DNA of 64,000 nucleotides from Podospora bellae-mahoneyi (lineage: Eukaryota; Ascomycota; Sordariomycetes; Sordariales; Podosporaceae), in assembly GCF_035222275.1 (NCBI RefSeq), contig NC_085884.1, forward strand, positions 682,001-746,000, read 5' to 3'. This document shows, one piece after another, positions 43,747-55,049 of the stretch; within the stretch, counting starts at the first letter, position 1, and every line of letters starts with the position of its first letter. Made by a program: the position numbers and the translations under genes. The notes below the pieces were generated by a model. The model searched no databases. It saw nothing but the letters and a program-made list of their open reading frames with translations, and was not told the origin of the DNA.

Positions 43747-45370
43747 GTGCGGAGTTGAAGGAAGTTTGCATGTTTTCGGAGGGATAACGTGGAGGACACG
43801 ATGAGCATCGTATAGCATGTAACTGGTATTGGTGGATTAGCTTCTCAAGTCTGACGGTTATTGTGATCTCGAAATACCCCCAAATATGATAGCACCCTGA
43901 AACCGGGGCTGCTTATCTTCGTTCAACTGCTTGCTTCCGCCCGCCTGCGACCTTGCATGTACATTACCCCTAAGCTCCAAGTCCGAACAACCCCTCGGGT
44001 CCGGGTGTCCAATGTATTAGTGCCTTGGTACCTTATTTACCAGTGCTGCGTCACCACTGATGATTGCACATGTATAAAATTTCGAGGGATATGGCTCGTG
44101 AGAAAAGTTCCGGTCTGTCATGGTTCAGACAAGTCGTCCGGTCATTAGGAGGATCTGTTCCGTTCCTATCTTTTGGCAAAGTCATGAGAACCTACCTAGT
44201 GATGAGTCAGACGTGTTAACTTGGGGGGCGAAAGCTTAGTTTTTTGTTGTTCCTGTCAACGGAAGTAGGAGAAGCATCCCCATGTTGGTGCGGCGGCCAA
44301 TGTCCTGAACACCAACAGAAGTACCTTACATCGGAGTATTTCCGCCGGCGAACAGGGGATGGGCTGAAGAAAGCTCCGTGATCGAAGCAGTGCCACTTGA
44401 GCGGATATCATGAAATTTTCCAGTCGCGGGTCGGAGCGACCGCCGTGAGTTGTAATTGGGAAAAACAAGTTTGCTGCTTCATGTTCTTGAGCGTTCAGTC
44501 GCGGCCCCGGACAGCCCTCCGATGTGCCAAGCAACATGCTCAAAGCTTATGTGACCCGAGGGAAACGCCAGGCTGGGACGGCCCTTGGATATTTCTTGGG
44601 ACGGACCTACTTCTTAGGTTGAGGCGGTTCGGGCTAATAATGATTGGAAATGCTGAAGTCTGCGGACGTGTGGTCTGATGAAGCGTTCAAGGACTGTGAC
44701 AACTTGTCACAATTATTTCATTCATGGGAGCACATGCTCCTTTTGAGCTTGTCTCGGGCCCGGTCGTTCCAACTCTCGGAGCATGTCACGGCTGGGTAAA
44801 GGTTTAGGGGAGGCAAGGGACGGCAAGACCCCTAAACGGACGTAGGTATATAGGTAGAACCACCTAGGACTTGTCTCTTGGTTCCAAGACTACCTTAGTC
44901 CTGCTACCCGTTGAAGGACGAGTCGATAACGGCACCCCTACCTACCTAAGACTCCACAACCTTCCCAAAACGCTCGCAAATCCCCAACCTGGACTCGAGT
45001 CTCTCCCGTGTGCCGCTCTCTCTGCCCCATACATTTGAAACTATGACCTACTCCAGATGCCCAGCTTCTGTCAACATGGCTAAATACCGCTCCGTTCTAG
45101 GACAGCATGACCAGTGTGGACTCTCTTCTTGTGCGCCCTCCAGCCAACCGACACCTGACTGAGCCTGCCCCCCTTCCGAACCACTCCCCGTACCGGTACC
45201 CAAGGTATCCGTCTGATATCTTGCGTGCCTTGAAGCCCGACAAAGTGACAGACCCTCGCCACCCCATCGCGCAGCTAACCCAAGCGACGAAAAGGCCCGA
45301 CAGCCAGGCCATCCGCGTTCACGCATCCTTCTCATGACAGGTCCCGTCGTCCTCTTCAAGCCTCGACAAT
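43747..45370. other. Intergenic, promoter and leader of the Zn2Cys6 gene
   Basis: No gene is supported. Carries TAGGTAGAACCACCTAGG at 44851-44868 and CCTACCTACCTAAG near 44937-44950. A 76-codon upstream open frame (45107-45337) ends 33 bases before the factor's start codon. Confidence 0.5.
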
Positions 45371-47504
45371 ATGGACAAGCCACCGCCGCGACCTCTCCTT
45401 CCAGCGCCCCCACCGTCCGAATCACGCGCCGGCTTGAAGACGCCACCCACCGGTACCCCTCTGCCACCGAGACGATCGGCCTCCATAGCCGCCTGCGAGC
45501 TTTGCCGGGAGAAGAAAGCAAAGTGCGACAGCCGACGGCCGACCTGTGGACGGTGCTTAAGCAACGGCGTCCAGTGCACCTATACCACCAAGGTCAATGA
45601 GACGCTGACCCAGGCCGATAAAAGAGAGAAGGCGCGATACAAGAAAGAGCGGGACGACCTGTTGCATCTTCTGACTTCGATCCGTGACAAGCCCCAACGC
45701 GAAGCCGAAAACATCTTTGCCCGCCTTCGCGTTTTCAACGACCCATTCGAGGTGTGTCAGTCTTTGAGGGATGCCGAGCTGCTGCCTTTTGTTTCTTCTA
45801 GCCCGGTCAAGCTCCCCTCTCCGTCCGACGCGAATGAAATCATCGACATACACGTCCCAGCTCGACCGTGGACAACGCTGGTCAACGATGCTGTTGTTTC
45901 AAGGCTGGTGTCGCGCTTCTTCTCGCCTGGCTCCCAGCTGTTCCCGGCTATTGACAGAGATGTCTTCGTCTCCGACATGCAAGCCAAGAATCTGACTACG
46001 TTTAAGTTGTGTTCACCTCTTCTTGCCAATGCCGTCTGCGCCATGCCTTGTTTTGAGTTGACCTCGAGCACCGGTCTTGTCGAACTCTTCCTGAACCAAG
46101 CGAAATCCATCCTCGAGCGAGAACATGGCCGACCCTCTCTGCCTACGGTTCTCGCTTTATACCTTTTATATTTGATATCAACCTTGCTGGGTAGGGACCG
46201 TGCCGGCTTACACTTTCGGCGGACGGGCCTGGACATGTTGGAATACCTGGATTTGGAGTCAAGAATAAAATATTTGCGCGACGATGTTCCAGATCAGGCT
46301 CTCGAACGGCGTGTGTTGTCGAAAGCTCTATGGGGGATTTTCGTGGCGGAGAGGTAAGCTGTTATGTGCATTGCTTATGGTATGTCCCGCACAGAACGGA
46401 TGGCTTGAGCATATGCTGACGTATAGTCTCTCTTTAGTCGAACCTCTTTGCTTTACAACCGACCCCCTCTAGTACGACCGCCGATGGTACCTAGACTTTT
46501 CGAATTGGATACCCCCATCCAGACATCACTTTGCGCTGACGATGCTCGCAATGCCGCGATGGCGGATGCCGACGGCGACGTGAATGGAAGATTGACGGAC
46601 GCCTTGTGTAGCCTCGCTGAAATCCAATATACCATTGCCATGCACGAGGCTGAACAAAACACTGCTGTGGGTAGTGGGGAGGATATTGGGATACGGCAAT
46701 CCATCCTTTTGCGGTGGAGGGTGCTGTGTGATTTGTTTTCAAATCAGCTTCAGGCAGAGACCAACTCGTCGTTGTCGAGCTGCTACGTCAGGTGATTAGA
46801 ACTGGGCTCGGGTGTCTCGGCCTATACCATATACCTCTTTCCTAAATCCACCACTGTCGTCATATTGAAACGCTTGCTAACCTACTTATCGCTCCAGCCT
46901 ACAACAAAGCGAAGTCGCTCTCTCAGTCCTCCATCCCCTTCCCGCTCAGCTCACCCTTCCGGATGAGAGCGCGGTCACAACGACGGTGAAAGATTTGTTC
47001 ATACAACATGCTCGATTTATATCAGAGACAGTCGATGCCCTACTGCAGTGGTCTCAAAACAGGCCACATTATCCCATCGGTTTCGCCCTGTACTATTCAC
47101 TAGTCCCCCTCATCCCCTTACTCGACCCTGAAGACACCGGGTCCGAAACCCATGAGCTCTTCATAAACGGTTGTGTCAGGTTGAGTGTTTGCGCTCAAAT
47201 ATACCCATTCTTTGGTCGCCTGCTGCAGGCAATCGGGGCACTTGCCTGGCGGCTAGGGAAGGATGTCCCGTTGAAAGCTCGTGAGTGTTTCCAGTATATC
47301 AAGGTTTCCACTCCCAGGCATGATGTCGAGGATGGGGAGGTTCACGACATTCCGCTTGCCATGGACATTCCTAGGCTGTGGGCGATGCGCCATTTGCAGA
47401 CGAACAATCATGTGGGCGACGATAAGAATGGTTATTTGCCTGTAGGTCAACTCGGCAAGATGATTGAGCATTGGAGTGGTGCGAATCGTCTTGATGGTGG
47501 GTAA
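45371..47504 (+). CDS. Zn2Cys6 fungal transcription factor
   Basis: Three exons: 45371-46353, 46438-46791 and 46898-47504, with introns of 84 nt (branch CTGAC) and 106 nt; 647 aa. The zinc cluster uses Cys42, 45, 52, 59, 62 and 69 in ACELCREKKAKCDSRRPTCG followed by RCLSNGVQC, with the spacing C-x2-C-x6-C-x6-C-x2-C-x6-C. A basic linker and short coiled coil (RYKKERDDLLHLLTSI) follow. The middle homology region contains FPAIDRDVF, LLANAVCAMPCFE and SKALWGIFVAESRTSLLYNR, typical of the fungal-TF (PF04082-like) domain. It should act in the nucleus. Target genes cannot be told from sequence; the nearest neighbours are the SYLF gene and an orphan. Confidence 0.9.
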
Positions 47505-48579
47505 CAGCAGTGGACGAAGTGGCGGTGGCAGCAGTTGAGTTGAATGATGTGTTGATTACCCTTATCTGGCCGAGGAACACACTCGATTGTTATGCACCCG
47601 TTGTATCCCCCAGTCACAAGCCTTGATTGACAGCTGATACACAGTATATGCCTTGTTGAACTGGTAAAGTATGGTGTGGTTCAAACCGCTCAACAGGCCA
47701 GGCAAAGGACAATCACATAGTGAAATACGACTTTGAGAGGATATCACACAACAATCCATCATATATTGACCTGTTGCCGATTGGGGAAGAAATTACTATC
47801 AAGCAGCACGTTGCCGCAGCCTCTGAGTCTGGACTTCCCAAAGTGGACGGCGGTGAAAGATCGGTCCAGGCCCTTGGGCTTATCTTGCAGGAAAATCTTT
47901 ACTGAAATCTCGCATGTCTGCTTGATCTGCAGGTTTATCACTCAACTGCGCTTACTATTCCCGACGTAGGTACTGGAGGAGGGGGTGTGTTTAGTGTCCA
48001 GTGTTTGACGGAAGGAAAACCCCAAAAATTTCAGAACCCTCATTGACCATCTCTTGACCCCTCCTCCAGACCGTAAACAAAGCGATCAGCATCATAAGAA
48101 CCTTAACACTTCCGCCGTATACTTTGCGACTTATCCCAAATAGACATGGTAGCTGTTCTTTTTTTTCTTTTTTTTTCTTTTTTTTCCTTTGTTTTTTTCC
48201 TTGTCTGATGGGTATATCGGCTATTTTCCAGGACCAACTTAGCATCTCCCGTTGAGTGTAGGTCCATCTTGAGGCAATGGCCGAGGGACCTTGTTGGGGC
48301 GTTATCTGTAAACGGACTCATCTTGAACCTACTTGGTGAAGACTGTAGCGTGTTTAGGCATGTAATAAGTAAACATCCACCTTCAAGTATTTCTGGATTC
48401 CCATCTAGACTCTGACGGCTATGAATATTGGTGTTTTCAGAATCTTGAAGAGATCTTTAGATGTATTGCAAGAGCACTGGTTGACATTATTCATTAAAAA
48501 TCGGTAAACATTCACAGATGTGAGGCCGGTAGTCTTAGCTTGTTGAGTTAGAACCACTGACTTTTGCTCTATGTTGACA
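47505..48579. other. Intergenic, convergent 3' flanks
   Basis: Between two converging genes. Contains a T-rich tract at 48158-48199 broken by single C bases. No gene recognised. Confidence 0.5.
48158..48199. repeat. Poly-T tract
   Basis: T runs of about 8-10 separated by single C or CC; low-complexity DNA only. Confidence 0.9.
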
Positions 48580-49982
48580 CTATATACTATTCAGAGCCAT
48601 ATTCGCCTTCTCGCTGCTGGTACCGCAGGCCACGCCCATCATAGCCTGGGCCATGTCTCTGAATAATTCCACCTTGATCTCCGCCATCAACTCTCGCTTG
48701 ACCTCTTCTCTTATCGTTCCCAGAAGCTCCACTCGTAACTTGTCCATGAGCTCCTCCCGTAACTCTTCCATCAACGTTTCCCGCAGGCCTTTCCGCAGCT
48801 CTTCCTGCGACTCTTCGGTTTTCTCGGTCACCAAGCGCTCAGTGTCCTCCATGACTTTATCTTGCAGTTCGACGTGAACACCTGTGAACTGGTCGTCGAT
48901 ACGGTCATTCACATGACTGATGAGATGTTCTGCCTCCTCGCTGTTGTATCTGCAAGGTGATCGGGCGGCAGGCTCCAGAATCATCATCTCGAGCCGTTCG
49001 ATGCGACTTTCCAGTCCAGTGTAGCCCTGAACTGCCTGGCCGGGTGTAGAGTCCTGAAACATCTTCTCAAGCCGTTCGATACGACTTTCCAGTTCGGCGT
49101 TGTTCTCCCTGAACACACGACCTTGGCCCAAGTCGAGTAAGAGCCGCTTGTCGGTTCTCGAGGAAGACAACGGTTCGCTCGTGCGCCGCCGTTTTCGATC
49201 TTATCAAGCCAATGTTAGCATGCACCAGAAAAGAAGTAAATAAATAACATACCTGGCGGGGTAGCTATTTGTGTTGGGTTTTGGTAGGGAGCCTTCTCGA
49301 CATATGGTGGCGGTGACAACTCTTCCAATGTCTCCATGACCAGATTGTCGCAACTAGGCGTTGGCCGAGGTGCAGCGGCAGTATTGCCAAGGTTAACAAC
49401 CTGACCGCCTGCACCATGATACAGCCTACCAATGGCTGCCCATCTCTCATCGGTCTGCAAGTCATTGAACAAAAAGACAGACGGCAGCAACGAGAGCTGA
49501 TACCGAACCTCGGGCACCAGCTGCAGCATGTTCAGGTAGACGGTGAAGTCTTGAGCAGATGCGAGGGCCTTCATGGTATCCAGCAGACCTTCGGATCGCG
49601 CCTTTGGCACCAGAGGACGGTTTTTTGGCACCACGAAGACAGGCGCCTGCGTCATGCTGAAGCGAAGGCTGATAAAGTTCTTGGAAGGATCACGCTGCAT
49701 CACCGGTATAGAGGGACCAGTGCTGTGATCGTACCCGACGGAGTGTATGTGTTCTGGGTGGACGAATATGTAAACGCTGACTTTGTTGGGCTTGCCGCCT
49801 TTGAGAAATATACAGCCGTGAAGCGCAAAGAGGGCTCGGTCGTTCGAAGCATCAACGTGCAAATCCATACGAAGATCTGGAGTATGTTGCAGGTGTCGGT
49901 TCGCATCCTTCCACTCCACCACGCCAGCTCGATCCTTCAAATCTATTTTGCAATGTCTTTCATCGTCGCTCGACTCGTCCAT
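48580..49982 (-). CDS. Orphan fungal family protein with C-terminal coiled coil
   Basis: Two exons on the minus strand, 49253-49982 and 48580-49199, with a 53-nt intron; 449 aa from MDESSDDERHCKIDLKDRAG. The N-terminal two-thirds form a compact domain with VVEWKDANRHLQHTPDLRMD, LHVDASNDRALFALHGCIFL, VYIFVHPEHIHSV and MTQAPVFVVPKNRPLVP. I recall this pattern (LHVD...ALFALHG, F(V)xPE(H)I, VVPK) from an expanded family of unknown function in Pezizomycotina. After PPYVEK a basic patch DRKRRR, likely a nuclear signal, leads to a Glu/Arg/Leu-rich coiled coil of ~170 residues with two repeats LESRIERLE. The start is uncertain: an upstream ATG at 50224, joined by a GT-AG intron to 50075, would add an N-terminus MALFAVLLPFVGALPT. 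That ATG lies within a duplicated segment. Confidence 0.72.
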
Positions 49983-50149
49983 GGCGTAAAAATCGGGACC
50001 GTCGCGATTATCAACTCTGTCGTTCAAGGTGTCATCAAGCTTGTCACCGTCAATTTCACCTACCTCCCTCGAGCTACAAGCCCCGTAAGCACGGTTAGAC
50101 ACGATGGTCCAGTAACAATATCACGACAGAGGACAAAAAAAGAAGAGAT

Positions 50150-50385
50150 ACCGCCGCCCTTGCTAGACGACACAATTGTTGGCAGGGCTCCCACGAACGG
50201 AAGCAAGACAGCAAAGAGCGCCATGGTCAGCTGACTCCAACCGTCTTGCGGCCTATCTCGAGCCCCAGTCCTTTCAACAGGCGTTGCCTGATGATTAGGG
50301 TTTGGAGAGATTTTATGGCTCTCGACTCGCAGGACGCTTGCTTTGAGCGTGCCGTCCAGGAGGTACGGAACGGTCGTGGATCGAT
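50150..50385. repeat. Diverged direct repeat, copy A
   Basis: Shares blocks with copy B in the same order: CCGCCGC..CTTGC, CGAACGGAAGCAAGACAGC, GCAAAGAGCGCCATGGTCAG (50211 on), ATGGCTCTCGACT and ACGGAACGGT (50365-50374). By eye about 70% identity with gaps. Confidence 0.65.
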
Positions 50386-50449
50386 AGATGCACGACGCCG
50401 GTATTGATGGAAAATGGAGAAAAGAACCGAAATGTGTGGTTGGTGATGA

Positions 50450-50632
50450 TGATGCCGCCGCTCTTGCGCGACCCCGCAGGTGTCGGTAGGTATCGCACAA
50501 ACGGAGACAGGGCAAAGAGCGCCGTGGCCAGCTATCTCTCTATCCCCACGGCCTACCAAGGAGTCGATAATGATGGCTCTTGGCTTGTGCGATGCGTACG
50601 TCGAGTGCGGCGTCGGGGAGAGACGGAACGGT
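50450..50632. repeat. Diverged direct repeat, copy B
   Basis: Counterpart of copy A, with GCAAAGAGCGCCGTGGCCAG (50512 on), ATGGCTCTTGGCT and ACGGAACGGT (50623-50632). The minus-strand ATG of copy A is ACG here. Confidence 0.65.
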
Positions 50633-51377
50633 AATTCACGCAGGCACGAGGGCCTAGGCGAAGTCACACCGGTACCATCAAGTCACTGACCCTAAGGTAG
50701 AGAATGGCTGAGTGGATTCATCGCAGATGTCATCCATCGCGCCGATGGCGACTCGACTCGAGGTCGGAGGCTGAATGTCGATGAAGAAACGGTTGGATTT
50801 GATGGAGTTGGGTTGGTGGATGGATGGAAATGAATGGGGAGAGACGTGGAGCCTCTTTTCGACTTTGGCCACGGGGGAGCCCAAGGCTTTTGAAGCCGCA
50901 CGGGCCACAGAAAAAGCTGACACATCATGCCAAGCATAAAACCGGCCATATCATGCCAAGCATTAGATGCAACAAGCATACAAACACATACATCTTGTGC
51001 ATAAGTTTAAGCACAATACGCGAGCATAAAGCGCAAGCTTAAGACAACGTTGCTTTGATCTGAACCAGGATCATCAAAGTCCCAACCAACGCCATTTCTC
51101 CAACAAAGCCTTCGAAAAAAGAGGAAGAAAAAAGTTAAGTTATTTGTATCAGCATCTATATCTACCAGAAACGTCTCATAACCATTGAAATATCCGTCTG
51201 TCATTTTTTGCCTTCCCAATATGACCCCATCTCCTCAACATTAACTGCTTTAGACTGACCACCAAAATTACTCAAAGCAGGCAGAACAACCCCCCAGGTA
51301 TCATACGAAGAAACTAGAAATCTTGGTCTCCGATCCTTAATAATATTCCAGTTCTGGATACCCTGTCACGGCATCAC

Positions 51378-53183
51378 TTACTGCCCACGGTCGCCCAACC
51401 AAACCAACTCCAACACCCCGTCCCGCCCAGCCATGGCGCTCCCATCCACATTCTTCCACCTCCAATCATCCGCCCTCCTCACATAAACCTGCCTCACCAC
51501 CATCCCCTCCTCCAACACCTCAGCCTCCTGCAAATCCCAACTCAGCTTCCTCCCCGTCTTGTGCAGGCTCGGCCTCTGCGGTCCCATGATAAAATCCAAA
51601 TTCCACCCATGGTTCTGCGGCGCCGCATGGAACGTCGCCTCGAACTGGTTCACATCAAAGTCGATTCCCTGCGGATAATACGCCACACTAAATCCATTCG
51701 CAATCACAAAATCATCCTCGGTCCGAAACCTCTGCATCATGCAGTCCTCTCCACAGACATTCGACACCTTGGTGTAATGCCACGGATAAGCCACATGCCA
51801 TCCTCCTCCTCGATAATGATGCAAGCTCAACGGCTTGATCCCCGACTCATAAAACCCAGACGGATCCCCATACAAGTCCAACTGCCACAGCTCATTCAAC
51901 AGCGTGAGCTTGTAGTTTGAATTCTCATAAATGCACTTTCTTAGCAAGATATCCCCCTGCGGACCCCACCCCGAGTTCGCCTCCTTGATCTTCTGCTCCG
52001 TCTTGCAACTCTCATATCTCTCGGCCACCAAACCCGCCATGGGCACACTCAGAAACACCCCCGCGCCCCCGAATGCCTGCGACCCATGCCTCTGAATGTT
52101 ATTCACATCCTCCGAAAACGTCCCAATATACATCGGAAACCCGTCATCGAACTCGTCAAACCTCTCTTTCAGCGCATTGAAGCTCGGAAAGAAGGTGTCA
52201 TCATCGCACGTCACCAGCCACTTCTTCCTCGGCCTTTCTGGGTGGTTATACATGGTCGGCACCAATGCCAAATACCTCACGGCCATGATATCCTCTGCAT
52301 TAGACCGATACACATCCACATCGATCCCCGCCGTCGTCAAGATGTTATGCGTCTCCTGCAGCTGCTCATCCTCGGCATCCAACAGCATCAGAAGCAGCTT
52401 CCCACCGTTAGTATTCCCCTTCCCATCTGTCAACCAATACGTCCACTCGTTCACTGGGCTCGTCTTCGGATCGCTGAACCGTTTGTACGTGGTCGAGACA
52501 CCAAACATGAATTCTGATGCATTGGCACTTCCGGGGAATGGAGACTGCGAAACGGGCGCCACAAGGGGCTCGGGGCACGACTCGGCTTGATACGGTTCGG
52601 GGTTGTTGAGGTCCACTGTCCTGATGGTGTCGGTCAGGAAGCTTTGGTTTAGCGCCGTCATGGACTTGCGGTGTATGGGCTGACGGGAAACCTGGATATA
52701 TCGTTTCGTATACTCAATCTGGTCCCCCAGCTTGTACTTTTCCTTCCACTGCTTCAGCCGAGCAATGTCATAATCGCAGTCCATAGGGATGGATGAGTTG
52801 ACCAATGCAGCCGCAATATCCCCTGTGGAGCTGGCCCGGTGTGGCTCTGTCGGTGTCGGAAGTGTATCTTGCCAGTCGGCGCCATGCTTCAACGGTCTCT
52901 GGAGATATATCGCTTGCTTGGCTGACGCGGCCGTCTGGATGATGGCGCTCTGTACTTCGGCACTGGATCTGAGAAGGAGGGTACTGATGGCGAGAATAGC
53001 AAAAGTCAGGACAAGAGCTCTCGCCATGGGGCTCCGCATGGGGAGGCAGCGGTGTGGGTTCGGCATCAGGGCCACCATGCTGCCGCTGCTGCGTCTGCTG
53101 CTGCTGCGTGTTGACGTCGTGGGCTTGTCAAAATTAATGTCCGAGGTTGAAAATCTCAAAGCTTGACAGTCTGCAGCCGGCAT
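51378..53183 (-). CDS. GT31/DUF604-type glycosyltransferase, type II membrane protein
   Basis: Single exon, 601 aa from the ATG at 53183. A basic Ser-rich cytosolic tail leads to one transmembrane segment at about residues 54-71 (ARALVLTFAILAISTLLL). The luminal catalytic part contains FMFGVSTTYKRF, MLLDAEDEQLQETHNIL, KKWLVTCDDDTFFPSFN with the metal-binding DDD (residues 327-329), MYIGTFSEDVNNIQRHGSQA, FGGAGVFLSVPMAG, and WGPQGDILLRKCIYE. These match fringe-like fungal family 31 transferases, which act in the Golgi. Donor and acceptor sugars are unknown. The C-terminal part (EVLEEGMVVRQVYVRRADDW) is a short extra domain seen in the fungal group. Confidence 0.85.
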   Translation of the reverse strand: MPAADCQALRFSTSDINFDKPTTSTRSSSRRSSGSMVALMPNPHRCLPMRSPMARALVLTFAILAISTLLLRSSAEVQSAIIQTAASAKQAIYLQRPLKHGADWQDTLPTPTEPHRASSTGDIAAALVNSSIPMDCDYDIARLKQWKEKYKLGDQIEYTKRYIQVSRQPIHRKSMTALNQSFLTDTIRTVDLNNPEPYQAESCPEPLVAPVSQSPFPGSANASEFMFGVSTTYKRFSDPKTSPVNEWTYWLTDGKGNTNGGKLLLMLLDAEDEQLQETHNILTTAGIDVDVYRSNAEDIMAVRYLALVPTMYNHPERPRKKWLVTCDDDTFFPSFNALKERFDEFDDGFPMYIGTFSEDVNNIQRHGSQAFGGAGVFLSVPMAGLVAERYESCKTEQKIKEANSGWGPQGDILLRKCIYENSNYKLTLLNELWQLDLYGDPSGFYESGIKPLSLHHYRGGGWHVAYPWHYTKVSNVCGEDCMMQRFRTEDDFVIANGFSVAYYPQGIDFDVNQFEATFHAAPQNHGWNLDFIMGPQRPSLHKTGRKLSWDLQEAEVLEEGMVVRQVYVRRADDWRWKNVDGSAMAGRDGVLELVWLGDRGQ

Positions 53184-55049
53184 GTCGTTTGTACTCGCCC
53201 TTGTCCGTGGAGACACTGTCACTAGCCCAACCGTATGGGCGGAAGGAGCGACGCTTCACCGTGTGCCCGTGCCGTGGTGGCTCACTGATGGTGCGGAGGA
53301 ACGAAGGCAGACTCCGAACAGGAAGGAAGCTTGCAAATGTCGCCTTTCAGCCCTGGCAGAACTGGCTGGGAACGCCGGAACTCTGGACTGGGAAGTCGGG
53401 GACAAAACCCAACGTGGCAACTCAGAAAGCAATGAGGAACCAGCAAGGAAAAGATAGCAAGAAAGGACAGCAGTAGTACAATGTACGGTCCGACGCGGGT
53501 ACAACGACACCTCAAGCTCACAAGATGGAGGCACGGCAATTGGGAGGACCAAAAGTGGCGTTGCCATCAAGTGAGAGATATCGGAAGCTCAGGGGAACGC
53601 TCGGAGCCATGTCGACCGGGCGGACATCTTTCGGGCCATTTCCCAGGCGGCATGAGGCGTCGAGCTAATTCTTATGGCGGTGACATGGAACGTCATCGAG
53701 TGGGAGTTTCCGAGGCAGGAGGGAAATGCCCGGTTTGATGCAGGTACCCGGGGTGGCACTGGCTACGGACGAGTTGGCAGCTGAAGTCTCAAGATGTTCC
53801 GACAGTGGATGGCGATCTCCATTTATACCATTCGACTCCAAGCTCCCTACCTTATTTTTTGCAACTCATCTCAATGTTCTTCTCAACCTAGATGCCATCA
53901 TACATCAATAGCAACGCCCGCCACCCACCCCCGAGCTCAACATCCGTTTGTCTCCACAAATCCCACAAATCCCACAAATCCACCTCCCACGCAGGAACCC
54001 GGCCAAGCAGCCTCACATCCCCTAAGCTCCCGAGTGTTACCTGAGCTGAGAATCACTACCTAAATACACGATTTTGCACAGCAACAACATGCAGACGACC
54101 GCGTATTCTGAGCAAACGTGGATACTTATGATCAAGGCGTTTGCTTCCTATGATGATTCCAGAAAATATCTACAGAGAGTTTCCCTTCCCGCTAATAACA
54201 TCGGAGATGGAGCTCACGGCAATTGGCTTCAGGGGTAAGTACGCCACCACACGCTGTTGCAGATCTCCGATCGGTCGGAACCAGCAATTCTCGTCCCACA
54301 TCAAAGCATTTGTTTCAGACGAAAAGGCACCTTGGCCCTGTCACCTCTCTTCGTACCTCTGGCACACTCGCACAACAACAAAAGTCAACACCAAATAATG
54401 GAAAACCCGTTGTGCTTTTTTCTCTCGTCTCGAAATCCTTCCAGATTCTCCACTGAGAGTCCAAAACCCGAATGATTGAACTTTTATGTAATGTGAGAGA
54501 AACAAGACAGCCAACCACCCCCCCTTTGACGGGTCAGGACTGTCTCAACCTCCCGAACGTGTTCCTCCTGTCTTCCGTCATCCCACAAACACGACCACAA
54601 AATCTTGCCGAAGTTGAACTCGGTGTACCGTGAATAAATTTTTCTTTCCGTCTTGCCGATCACGTTGTACTCTCAATCTGATAAGAAGACATCCTATCCC
54701 CTTCTAGACCATCCCATCTTTTCCGCCACCGCATCTGGAGCTCTCGACTGGAGGTCTGGAAGTTAACCGCCAAGGCACGCTAGGGAGCTTGTTGTCGTAG
54801 CTCCCGCTGTTAACCTCTCTTGGCTCGCCTTGGCGGTTGCTTCCAGGGGTACTATCTTCCGAGAGCAAAAACAACAAGAAGATAATGCTTTTGACTCATG
54901 TACTGCTAACTATCTATACAGAACCCCAAGGTATCTTAATCCAGGATCAAAAACAGAAAAAAGAAAAAGAAAAAAAGTGTACAACCCCATCTATCATCTG
55001 CAAACCATCGTCCAAGTTGTGTTCGAGCATCAACTTCATCCCCCCTCAC
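53184..55049. other. Long intergenic, GT31 promoter and glucan-synthase 3' flank
   Basis: No supported gene. A 9-bp minisatellite lies at 53954-53980. Short open frames lack ATG-led homologous content. Confidence 0.5.
53954..53980. repeat. 9-bp minisatellite (CCACAAATC)x3
   Basis: Three perfect tandem copies in non-coding DNA. Confidence 0.95.

Larger units (their letters stand above)
49983..51377. other. Intergenic with diverged tandem duplication
   Basis: Holds two related segments (50150-50385 and 50450-50632). The rest shows no gene. Confidence 0.55.
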
